From positions 1 to 64,000 of the forward strand of contig NZ_JACOOY010000010.1 in NCBI RefSeq assembly GCF_014287705.1: DNA of 64,000 nt, given 5' to 3'. Origin of the DNA: Dorea_D hominis. Lineage in GTDB: Bacteria; Bacillota; Clostridia; Lachnospirales; Lachnospiraceae. The first letter of the stretch is position 1. The number at the start of each line of letters is the position of its first letter. The position numbers and the translations under genes were made by a program. Shown piece after piece: positions 25,601 to 33,278 of this stretch. Below the pieces are notes generated by a model. The model made no database searches, was not told the origin of the DNA, and saw only the letters and a program-made list of their open reading frames with translations.

Positions 25601-27640
25601 AGCTTTCACCTGATAATCATTTTGCGTATTCGCCTGTACATAAATGGCACTGTTTGCATCCGGTACCGCGTACTGGTACATATGCCGACCGGATTCAAAT
25701 TCCTGCTCCGGTGTAAATACTTCCCGTCTGTTACCCATAGCAGCATTGTACATTGCGAATCCCGCAAGTCCGTCTTTTTCTTCCGGTTCTGTGGCGGTCA
25801 CCGTCATTGTGCCGTCCGCAACCGCTTTCACCTGAAATGTCTCTTTTGCAAAATAGGTATCATCCTTTGATGCAATGTAAGAGTAGGAAGCGCCCGGAAT
25901 CAATGCATACGTTCCATCCTCTTCCGGTTCGATCTCTTTATCTTTTGCATCTACAATGACTGCTTTCACACCATCTGGTGTTTTCAGCGTTACCGGTACT
26001 TTTTCAACCAGATTTACTTTGAAATGATAGGTACGCGATTTTCCATTCGTGTGGGCAACTGTCACAGTAACCGAATTTGTGCCTTTGGAAAGATTACAGT
26101 TTCCATCTTCCGAAACAGTATCTCCATTTTTTACCGTCACGCTGTAGCCGTCCGTTCCATAGGTTTTCGTTTCTACCGATACTTTACTGCTGACTGTATC
26201 TGTCTCATATTCTGTAATATCCGGCTCAAATCCCAGATTCAGCGCACGACCTTTTGCATCTTTCAGCGAAATGTCTGCGGTCGGGACACGTTCAAACGTC
26301 ACCTGGTATTTCTGCACCTGCACACCACTTGTGCCGGAAGAGTTTTTCACCGTATAACGTGCTTCCAACTGAAGTTTTCCACCAGTCATTCCTTCTTTTA
26401 TACCGGAAGTGCAATCGTTCTTTTCACTTTCCCACGCAATGGTTTCTCTCTCTGCGGATGGCTCCGAATCCTGCGTATCTTCCTTTATTTCCCGCCAGGA
26501 GAGGACTGCTGATGCATTTTCCCTGTCCGGAAGATCCTGGCCACGCTCTGCATAGAGGTATACCTTTTCATTTTCCCCGGCACGGTCGTCCACCTCACAG
26601 GTTACGCTGTGCCCATCCGCATCCGTTTCATATGCATATGCCTGTTTTTTTCCATCTGCATCTGTCCGGCTTTTCAGTAATTTCACATCGCTAAACCATT
26701 TCCCGGACGGAAGTTCCGCCTGAATGGTCATACTTTTTGTAATCTTCAACTCTTTTCCGTCTGCGTTTTCATAACTGTTATAACCGCCATCGGATATTTC
26801 ATAGCTGTATGTTCCGGGTCTTAAACTGATCGTTGTCCCTTTTGCCGTAACGGTATTGTCATACGCATCTGTAAACTTAAGCGTCAGATTCTTCTGTGTT
26901 TTCCCGTCCTGCGTCGCATTTACCGTGATCTTTACGGCTGCCGCACTCAGATATTTTTCATATGCGGCAATTGCATTATTCAATTCTTTTAAAAGAGACG
27001 CCGCTACATCCTCTTCGGCATTGCGGTACATTTTTCTTGCATTGTCATATGCCTTCGCACATGCCGGATCTTTCTGCACATGATTCGTCATCTTCTCGTA
27101 TTCTGCCATGCGAAAAAGCAGCGCACTTCTGCTTTTTGCATATTCTGTCATCTCAGTAAATTCTACTACCTGAATGTCTTCCGGTGACGCATCCAGATCA
27201 TAACTGCCGTCGTCGCAGAACACGCAATAGTTTCCCGCTTTCCCTTCTATTTTCTTTACGAAGCTGTCATCTACACTTCTTTCGAATTTGTATCCACTTT
27301 TCTGCAAAGCCGTCCAGATGGTATCTCCTGCCTCATACGTTACATATACTGGCAAGATCAGATTCTCATTTTTACCGGATGCTGCCAGAACGAAACTTCC
27401 TGCTCTCTTCGCGGTTTCTTCTTTCTGTTCTGTCAAATCTGCCGTCTGCTTTTTTGCACCGTCTGGTTCACTCTGCATTTGACTGTCTTTTGCAGAACTT
27501 TCCTGCTCATAACTTTCCTTTGCAAAACTGCTCTGCGTGGTGCTCTCATCCGCCGCATACACAACCGGCCCCGTACTGACGCTTACCATCGTCACACATA
27601 GTATTCCCGCAAGTAATCGTTTCCACTGTTTCGTTTTCAT
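22664..27640 (-). CDS. Giant secreted surface protein with PQQ-like beta-propeller and Ig/FN3 tail
   Basis: A protein of 1658 residues; the second ATG (27638-27640) is preferred because AGGAG lies seven bases upstream. Signal peptide to about residue 30 (TGPVVYAADE), then a low-complexity Ser/Gln/Glu linker. Residues about 90-165 may be a DUF4430-like beta domain (YVTYEAGDTIWTALQKSGYK). Several cadherin-like/PEGA-like beta domains follow (IQAELPSGKW). A PQQ-like propeller spans about 1000-1380 (GYLYTYDSKNLLKMDTITGK, FVGLSQGTIQAFNAKTMESL). A bacterial Ig domain (KQPKKTSYKEGEKFDPSGM), an MBG-like repeat and a Lys-rich FN3-like end complete it. The last 170 residues match the neighbour at 20645. 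It is the last gene of the long minus-strand run starting at 39188. Ligand capture or adhesion is inferred. Confidence 0.85.
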   Translation of the reverse strand: MKTKQWKRLLAGILCVTMVSVSTGPVVYAADESTTQSSFAKESYEQESSAKDSQMQSEPDGAKKQTADLTEQKEETAKRAGSFVLAASGKNENLILPVYVTYEAGDTIWTALQKSGYKFERSVDDSFVKKIEGKAGNYCVFCDDGSYDLDASPEDIQVVEFTEMTEYAKSRSALLFRMAEYEKMTNHVQKDPACAKAYDNARKMYRNAEEDVAASLLKELNNAIAAYEKYLSAAAVKITVNATQDGKTQKNLTLKFTDAYDNTVTAKGTTISLRPGTYSYEISDGGYNSYENADGKELKITKSMTIQAELPSGKWFSDVKLLKSRTDADGKKQAYAYETDADGHSVTCEVDDRAGENEKVYLYAERGQDLPDRENASAVLSWREIKEDTQDSEPSAERETIAWESEKNDCTSGIKEGMTGGKLQLEARYTVKNSSGTSGVQVQKYQVTFERVPTADISLKDAKGRALNLGFEPDITEYETDTVSSKVSVETKTYGTDGYSVTVKNGDTVSEDGNCNLSKGTNSVTVTVAHTNGKSRTYHFKVNLVEKVPVTLKTPDGVKAVIVDAKDKEIEPEEDGTYALIPGASYSYIASKDDTYFAKETFQVKAVADGTMTVTATEPEEKDGLAGFAMYNAAMGNRREVFTPEQEFESGRHMYQYAVPDANSAIYVQANTQNDYQVKAVWTKQSDGTQAEQTRIAAVNTSKGATVLGHVIEACAYGNTVTIVTYKEISGVTYYQNYEMNIRRSLHLKSLKASNASGDLTFVNANGTAEAFDREIYEYQVNVAKGTKSVHLSGSFLNEENGNWYDGGYYAVIGDKMYSDLSDIEVPISENGEDEEIKIQVAHANLDTVQNTYTICVKKKEPVQVTFQVDPEDANIFIQNETDHTTVYTENGICELLPGTPYSYTITKNGYKAVRVTDFRVEEDIKVPVTLEEAPENTEIKDLNSQWPSFRDENNNVVLDEKTPVKAEDSVLYWANKDDFDGYCGHPILVDGYLYTYDSKNLLKMDTITGKLVKRGGALARPSSFAIQPPTYADGMIFVGLSQGTIQAFNAKTMESLWVYEDPLGGQPNCQITYKNGYIYTGFWNSETAEANYVCISAADEDPSQTNEKKVATWTHTGKGGYYWAGTYTDESGKFLLQGTEDGESGYKSGYAHVFSMNPKNGKVIDDLTLPFTGDIRCNIVKDTEGDNPTGDYYFTSKSGYFYRISVNADGTFDKDSLRWIKLENSKGSDLTMSTSTPTVYNGRAYVGVSGSEQFGAYSGHGIAVLDLKTMSIAYVVPTQGYPQTSGVLTRAYEKETGKVYVYFFDNYTPGKLRVISDEPGQTEATDLEQETDKGNTYDVGTVLFTPSDAQAQYALCNPIVDEYGTLYFRNDSNHMMALGATISKLEVTKQPKKTSYKEGEKFDPSGMQVIATYTNGKTRDVTEYVSYSEESLTPDDTDLTITFPYVKYQNRDGQAGCDYTAPITSVSLDISKKEPEVEPEKEVIQEKNVTLAKTSYTYNGKVQKPTVKAKNAKGRIVATSNYTVSYASGRKNVGSYKVTVKFKGDYKGTVTKIFQIVPKGTKITTLKAGKKSFTAKWSRQKTQTTGYQFSYTTDKKFKKSVKTITISKNTTVQKTVKKLKSKKLYYGKVRTYKTVKINGKTTKLYSGWSSYKKVKTK

Positions 27641-27737
27641 GCGCATTCTCCTTCCTTCTTATCTCGTTTGTTTCTGTTCAAATATTCTCTGGCTATCCTG
27701 CTGTACTTTTTGAATCAGCCAGCTCATTTTGCCAGCT

Positions 27738-29918
27738 TTATCTGTATCTCCAGCACAGATAATGATCCCGGAAACATTTCCATTTACTCCTTCGTTTCTT
27801 ACAAAGACAAATCACTTTTTCCACATAAGCAAGCATTTCCTTTCTTTCTTTTTCGCTTACGGTATGCCCGCTGAATCTCGCTTTCTGATTAAGGAAATGC
27901 ATCCGTTCGCTTTCTGCCTGCGCACATGTTTCGTCAGCCTCCGTTGCACCTGCAAAACCTGCCACCGGCACTTCCATGCCACAGACTTTCACCTCGCACA
28001 GTTCCATAAGCTTCTGACTGTAGCCATACAATTCCGCAACTGCTGCCGCTGGTTCCATCTTACTGACTTCTATTTCAAAAGAAACTAATTTTTTTCTTCT
28101 CTTCCATAAAATGATAACGCTGATTCCCACAATAACAAGCACCAGAATCAGAAGAAACAGCCACAGAAGATGTTTCCCGGTCTGTCCACGGAATACAGGT
28201 TTGTCATTCGAACTCTTCTCCTGCTGACCGTCCGCTTTTCGCGGCTCGTAGGTCTGTCCGCTTTTCTGATATAATTTTCCTGCTGCTCCGCCTTTTCCGT
28301 TTGTGCCTGACAGGATGTCTGATAATTTCTGCTCATCTTCCTTATCTGTATAACCCGGTGTCACTTCAAACGGGATCCAACCAACACCGTCCAGATAATA
28401 TTCTGTCCACGCATGCGCCTGTTTTTTCTTAATTTTCACCGGCTGTCCGGCTTTCACATTTCTCATCTCATCTACGGACATATAATAACCTTCCACATAA
28501 CGCGCCGGTACTCCGAGATAGCGAAGCATCAATGTAGCTGCTGTCGCATAGTGTACATCATATCCATTTTTTGTCTGCTCAAACGTATAGCGCAGAAAAT
28601 CCTGTTTGCCATTATCTGTTCGTACAGCTTCATTATAATTCAACTGGTTCGCCAAAGTATCCTTCACCAGCTTTAAGATCTCTGTCAGCGAATGTTCTTC
28701 CTTTTTTTCATTTTTCAGAAGTTCTTCCATCACGCCGATCGCCGTGTTCGTAAGGCGGAGATCTTTTGCATAGACAAATTTCCGGTATGCCTCTTCCTTC
28801 TTAAGATACTGCTGTACTTTTTGCTCCTTCTGGTGTTTTTCAATCCAGACTGCCTGTTTGTACCAGTCCGCCGTACTTCCGGTGTAGTATGTCAGTTTCT
28901 CTTTTCCGGTCTGCGCCGGATTTTCTGTATCTCCGATCACATCTTCCGCAAAAGCGGTTCCTGCTTTCAAACCATATGGTAAATACCTGTTTTTCTCGCA
29001 TGCCGATACATTTTCAACTATCACGGACGCTGTTTTTTTCTTACCGAAAAGTCCAAGTGCCTCGCCCGTTACGTTCTGTCCATAGAGGCCCGATCTGTGC
29101 ATCCAGTAAAATAAAGCTTTTCCTTCTTTTCGATCTTTCGCATCCAGTGGCTCCCAGGAACTCCCTGTATAGATTTCCCCGGTCATCTGTCTGAGATAAA
29201 GTTTCTGCGGATGCTCCATCGTGACAAGAAGCGCTGTCTTTTTACTCTGTGTCCGCTGTTTTACATCCGTAAGCACACCCTCTGTCAGCGCAGTCTCTCC
29301 ACGATCGTAACGCATGGCATGTATTTTTCCTGCAAGTTCCAACCTTGCATGTCCGGCATTGAGCGTATCTGCACCTGTACGTTCCAGTATTTCTTTTACG
29401 ATTCCACTCCCTGCGAGGCAGATGCCGGATATCAGCACCAACGCACCTGCAAGTGCTATCCTGTTCTTCCAGAATCTTTTTCGTAAACTATCTCCTGCCA
29501 TACCGGAACGGCACGCAAAATATATGGCAAGAAAGAGTGTTCCTGCAAACAGTCCCCATCTTTTCCGGAAAAATCCGATTCCATATCCTGCCATCCAGAT
29601 TGTCCAGACCACAAGGAGCATTCCTGTTCTTTTCTTTTTCACAAGAACAAAAAGCAACATTCCGAGAAGTACTGCAAGAAGAACTGCTGCCAATACACTT
29701 CCTGCTTTTCCATGCACCGGATAATCCAGCCAGATTTTCCCTGTCTTTCCTGTGAGAAATGCTCTCCAGACATTTCCCTGTCTGCTGAAACCATTTTTCA
29801 CAGCCTTTCTCTTTACCAGCGCTGTAAGAAGCAGGATTATGCTGAGCCCTGCGAACCACCAGTTGTCAGAAATGGCTTTCTTATTCTGTTTTTTCTTTGT
29901 GATATAAAGTCCTGCCAA
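27738..29918 (-). CDS. Membrane transglutaminase-like (TgpA-type) protein, apparently without catalytic Cys
   Basis: A 726-residue membrane protein with a TTG start (29916-29918) preceded by AGGAAGGA. About six N-terminal membrane spans are followed by an external region and a transglutaminase-fold core near residues 380-520 (GYDVHYATAATLMLRYLGVP, then HAWTEYYLDGVGWIPFEVTP). One further span lies at about 575-597, with a cytoplasmic DUF4129-like tail. In active relatives the first motif is GxCxHxA; here the Cys position is Asp454 and the final Asp position appears as Glu. The protein is therefore probably a pseudoenzyme or binding scaffold. Its neighbours are DUF58 and MoxR genes, the usual partners of this family. 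Confidence 0.85.
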   Translation of the reverse strand: MAGLYITKKKQNKKAISDNWWFAGLSIILLLTALVKRKAVKNGFSRQGNVWRAFLTGKTGKIWLDYPVHGKAGSVLAAVLLAVLLGMLLFVLVKKKRTGMLLVVWTIWMAGYGIGFFRKRWGLFAGTLFLAIYFACRSGMAGDSLRKRFWKNRIALAGALVLISGICLAGSGIVKEILERTGADTLNAGHARLELAGKIHAMRYDRGETALTEGVLTDVKQRTQSKKTALLVTMEHPQKLYLRQMTGEIYTGSSWEPLDAKDRKEGKALFYWMHRSGLYGQNVTGEALGLFGKKKTASVIVENVSACEKNRYLPYGLKAGTAFAEDVIGDTENPAQTGKEKLTYYTGSTADWYKQAVWIEKHQKEQKVQQYLKKEEAYRKFVYAKDLRLTNTAIGVMEELLKNEKKEEHSLTEILKLVKDTLANQLNYNEAVRTDNGKQDFLRYTFEQTKNGYDVHYATAATLMLRYLGVPARYVEGYYMSVDEMRNVKAGQPVKIKKKQAHAWTEYYLDGVGWIPFEVTPGYTDKEDEQKLSDILSGTNGKGGAAGKLYQKSGQTYEPRKADGQQEKSSNDKPVFRGQTGKHLLWLFLLILVLVIVGISVIILWKRRKKLVSFEIEVSKMEPAAAVAELYGYSQKLMELCEVKVCGMEVPVAGFAGATEADETCAQAESERMHFLNQKARFSGHTVSEKERKEMLAYVEKVICLCKKRRSKWKCFRDHYLCWRYR

Positions 29919-29994
29919 TATAACATCCTTCCTGCATTTTACACGCTGTTCTTTACAAACTGTTTCTTATAATCTCTTCTTTGTGATCTGTTCT

Positions 29995-31134
29995 TTATAA
30001 TTCCATTCTTATCAGATCTTCTCTGTAAGTTCCGGCGCAGTAGATGATCCTGCCCGGTTCCGCAATTCTTCGTTCCGGTTCTCTGGCGCAGAGCACCTCT
30101 GTCACCTGCGTTTCTTTCAGCTCATCCGGAAGATTTCCTTCTTCCTGATTTTCCATTCCAAAAACAATCACTTTCGCATATGTATTCTGCGTCTGCTCTT
30201 CCACCGGAAATTCTCCTTTTAACATCTGCGCGATCGCCCGCTGCAGTTCTTCCTCTGTTCCGACCGGCATATAACAGCTCTCCTCATTCTGCTGCCATCC
30301 AAGTGTAAATGTCTCACCCATTTCCCAGATCATCTGAGCAGCAGATGAAACAACTTCTGCCATCGTATCCATTTCTCCTGCTTCTGCCTGTCCTTCCTTA
30401 TTCCAGAACAAAAGCAATGTTTTTATTTCCGGAAGGCTCGGCTCTCTTATGATAAGCTGCCCTCTCTTTGATGATAATTTCCAGTGGATCTGCCGCAGGC
30501 TGTCACCGGGTGCATAATCGCGGAGCGCATACGTCTCGGTCTGATCGTTTCCTTTCCGGAACGGCGACCATTCTTCGGCATCCTCTGTACTTCCGGCTGC
30601 CGGCTCTAAAACTATCTGCGGTACAAATGTATCCGGCAGTACAACCGTTTTTGCCACAGACTGTGTCCCGTTCTCTTTACAGCGGACAGCAAGAAAACCA
30701 AGCCAGTCCATCAGAAAAACTCCGGTTACCTTCATCGTCAGATAACCGCAATAATCTGAGCGAAAGGAAAAACTTTCTTTTGTCTGTTTCTCTGTCACTG
30801 TCGGAATCTCAATATCCTGTTCCGTCATTTCTTTCGTCAGCCTGTTTTTCATCTGTACTCTGACAAAACTATGAAATACCGGAAGTTTTCCTCTGTTTTC
30901 AACAAAAATATCCGCAGACTGTTCTTTTCCTTTTTCGGCAGACGCCGGGCAGAAAATCTCCATTTTCAGATTCTTTCTTATGTACAGATTCAAAGCTGTG
31001 CTTATAAACGGAATCAGAAACCAGAACACCACGCAATAAAATGCTATGGCACTGTCACGAAAAAATACAACTGTTCCAAGTACCGCCAGCACAAATATCC
31101 AGCTGATCATTCCTTTGATCCTTTGTTTTCTCAT
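29995..31134 (-). CDS. DUF58 domain membrane protein (MoxR partner)
   Basis: A 379-residue protein with two N-terminal hydrophobic segments (about 10-50) and the DUF58 signature YAPGDSLRQIHWKLSSKRG near residue 210. The remainder resembles a von Willebrand A-like fold lacking a clear metal site. The start overlaps the moxR stop codon (ATGA), so the two are translationally coupled. DUF58 proteins are regularly encoded with MoxR ATPases and transglutaminase-like membrane proteins, as here. They are thought to form a complex that matures or assembles other proteins. Its molecular role is not known, and its presence in a cobalamin-controlled run is unusual. Confidence 0.88.
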   Translation of the reverse strand: MRKQRIKGMISWIFVLAVLGTVVFFRDSAIAFYCVVFWFLIPFISTALNLYIRKNLKMEIFCPASAEKGKEQSADIFVENRGKLPVFHSFVRVQMKNRLTKEMTEQDIEIPTVTEKQTKESFSFRSDYCGYLTMKVTGVFLMDWLGFLAVRCKENGTQSVAKTVVLPDTFVPQIVLEPAAGSTEDAEEWSPFRKGNDQTETYALRDYAPGDSLRQIHWKLSSKRGQLIIREPSLPEIKTLLLFWNKEGQAEAGEMDTMAEVVSSAAQMIWEMGETFTLGWQQNEESCYMPVGTEEELQRAIAQMLKGEFPVEEQTQNTYAKVIVFGMENQEEGNLPDELKETQVTEVLCAREPERRIAEPGRIIYCAGTYREDLIRMEL

Positions 31135-32078
31135 TGAATCACTGACTCCTTTATCTCCGGTCCCGGAATCTGTTCTGTCAGTTCTTTTAAGACAAACTCC
31201 GCAGACTGTTCATGCAGTCTGGCTTTGGCGGAAAGCAACAGTCTGTGCACACATACCGGTGCAAAGATTTCCAGCACATCTGCCGGTATCACATAATCCC
31301 GTCCTTTGATAAATGCACATGCTTTCGCGCTCCGGCATACTGCAAGCGCCGCTCTCGGACTTAAGCCAAGCTGAATATTTTCCTGTGTTCTCGTCGCTTC
31401 AACAAGTTCTGAAATATAATTGTAAATCAGATCATCCACATAGATGTTCTGCACCTCTCCGATCAGTCCGAGAAGTTCCGGAATATCCACTGCCGGCTGC
31501 ACATCATCCAGCGGATTGGCGTGATGTCTGTCTTTCATCATCTCAATCTGCCCGGCACGATCCGGATATCCCATTTTCAGTTTCATCAGGAAACGGTCAA
31601 GCTGTGCATTCGGCAGTTTCTGAGTACCCGCTGTACCGACCGGATTCTGGGTCGCAAGAACAATAAATGGTTCTTCCAGTTTTCTCGTGACGCCGTCCAC
31701 TGTCACCTGTTTTTCCTCCATTGCTTCCAGAAGCGCTGCCTGTGTCTTGCTGGACGTACGGTTGATCTCGTCTGCCAGCAGAAGATTTGTCATGATCGCG
31801 CCCGGTTTATACTGCAATTCTCCCGTCTGCATATCATAAGCAGAAAATCCGACAATATCAGACGGCATCGTGTCCGGTGTAAACTGGATACGCTTATTAT
31901 CCAGGCCAAGCGCCTTCGCAAATGCTGTCGCAAGTGTTGTTTTTCCGGTTCCCGGCACATCCTCCAACAGCACATGTCCCTGTGCCAGTACTGCGATCAG
32001 AACTTTCTCTATGACATCATCTTTTCCGACAATGGCTTTTTTCACTTCTTCCTGTATCTGTACTATTTTATCGTGCAT
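31131..32078 (-). CDS. MoxR-family AAA+ ATPase
   Basis: A 315-residue cytoplasmic ATPase. The start ATG (32076-32078, MHDKIVQIQEEV) has AAGGA seven bases upstream; a longer reading would overlap the previous gene and lacks a site. Motifs are Walker A EDVPGTGKTT, Walker B LLLADEINRTSSKTQ, sensor 1 VLATQNP and a sensor 2 region GLSPRAALAV. MoxR ATPases act as chaperone-like remodelling factors for partner proteins containing VWA or DUF58 domains. The next two genes (DUF58, transglutaminase-like) complete the classical trio. The gene sits 34 bases after the prenyltransferase-repeat lipoprotein gene, so it is probably co-transcribed with the cobalamin uptake genes. Confidence 0.92.
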   Translation of the reverse strand: MHDKIVQIQEEVKKAIVGKDDVIEKVLIAVLAQGHVLLEDVPGTGKTTLATAFAKALGLDNKRIQFTPDTMPSDIVGFSAYDMQTGELQYKPGAIMTNLLLADEINRTSSKTQAALLEAMEEKQVTVDGVTRKLEEPFIVLATQNPVGTAGTQKLPNAQLDRFLMKLKMGYPDRAGQIEMMKDRHHANPLDDVQPAVDIPELLGLIGEVQNIYVDDLIYNYISELVEATRTQENIQLGLSPRAALAVCRSAKACAFIKGRDYVIPADVLEIFAPVCVHRLLLSAKARLHEQSAEFVLKELTEQIPGPEIKESVIQ

Positions 32079-32112
32079 ATCTGTTCCTTTCTCCCTGCTA
32101 TCCTTCTGCATT

Positions 32113-33177
32113 TTATTTAAAATCAAAAATCCATTTCTTCTCTGTCCGCAATTTCTGTACCGCTTCCAAAGCGATCATTGCCTGATACGTTGCCATCGCA
32201 CTTCCTTCTTCGTCCGCTTTTTCATGCATATATATGCCATCCTCTTTACGGAACTTTGCAAGCGCGTCCAACAGTGTGCTTTCTTTTTTCGTAAATGTCT
32301 CATCCTTTCCCGGATCTCTTTCTAGTGCGCACAGTGCAAGGATCACCTGGGAAATGGATTCAGAACTTGCAATATTATCATATAGAAATTCTGCATCGTC
32401 AGACTCCTGCGCAGCAAGCCATTTTACTGCTGCATCGATACTTTCTTTCATCTTCTGCGCATCCAGTTTTTCCTTCTTGCATTTGTCTTCTTTATAATAA
32501 GGTGCAAGTGCCTGCACCGCCATAGCTGTTATATCTACTTCCGGATCCAGACTGTTGTCGATACAAAAACCACCACTTTCTTTTTGATACTCCAGAAGCT
32601 CTGTTATAAACTTCTTTCTAAGCTCCGGCTGCTTTGGATTGTTATAATCTCCGGCATCCAGCATAAGCAATGCATAGCACAGTCCATTTGCGCCCTGGAT
32701 TCCCGGATCGCCTTTCGTAAAATTCCAGGTTCCGTCCGCAACAAGATCGATCACTTTCCCGGATGCGTTTTTCACTTTTTCCGGATTCCCGTCAAGCGCC
32801 AGCATCGTAAGTGCGATCCGGTGATATTCGGTTGCCTTTACTTTACTTAAACCGCCGCCCCGCTCATATGCTTTTTCGACATACTTCTGCAGCCGATTCA
32901 AATATGCCGCCTGCACTTTGCTGTCTGCTTTTCCCGAGAATGTCAGCGCAACCGCCGTCCAGTCGCTCGTTCCGTCTCCCGCCGGGAGCGTACTTTCATC
33001 CAGCAGGACAGATTTTTCTTGTGATTCGTAAAATGTATCCAGACTTTCCGCGCTCTGTGCAATCTGCGATTTCAAATCTTTTTTTACCTGCGTCTCTTCC
33101 TTTGCACATCCGGCACTTCCAACAGCAAGTGTAAATGCAAGGATTCCTGCAAGCAGGCGTTTTCCATATTTTCTCAT
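32113..33177 (-). CDS. Lipoprotein with prenyltransferase-type alpha/alpha repeats (intrinsic-factor alpha-domain-like)
   Basis: A 354-residue lipoprotein: signal peptide with lipobox GSAGC (Cys24), a short linker, then a helical domain of repeated pairs. Characteristic repeat pieces are LLEYQKESGGFCIDN followed by PEVDITAMAVQALAPYY, WLAAQESDDAEFLYDN, and LAKFRKEDGIYMHEKA followed by AMATYQAMIALEAV. This is the squalene-cyclase/prenyltransferase alpha6-alpha6 barrel pattern, the same fold as the alpha domain of intrinsic factor and transcobalamin. The catalytic residues of terpene cyclases are not evident. In a cobalamin-riboswitch operon with DUF4430 proteins, it is best read as half of an external corrinoid-binding device. 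That function is inference. Confidence 0.82.
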   Translation of the reverse strand: MRKYGKRLLAGILAFTLAVGSAGCAKEETQVKKDLKSQIAQSAESLDTFYESQEKSVLLDESTLPAGDGTSDWTAVALTFSGKADSKVQAAYLNRLQKYVEKAYERGGGLSKVKATEYHRIALTMLALDGNPEKVKNASGKVIDLVADGTWNFTKGDPGIQGANGLCYALLMLDAGDYNNPKQPELRKKFITELLEYQKESGGFCIDNSLDPEVDITAMAVQALAPYYKEDKCKKEKLDAQKMKESIDAAVKWLAAQESDDAEFLYDNIASSESISQVILALCALERDPGKDETFTKKESTLLDALAKFRKEDGIYMHEKADEEGSAMATYQAMIALEAVQKLRTEKKWIFDFK

Positions 33178-33278
33178 CTTCTTCTCCCTGGCAGAGACTT
33201 TTATTCTCTGTGATCTCTTAATTTTCTGTTTCCCCTATTTTGTTTGGCGTATCAGAAATTGTTGGTTTTTTCATTTTC

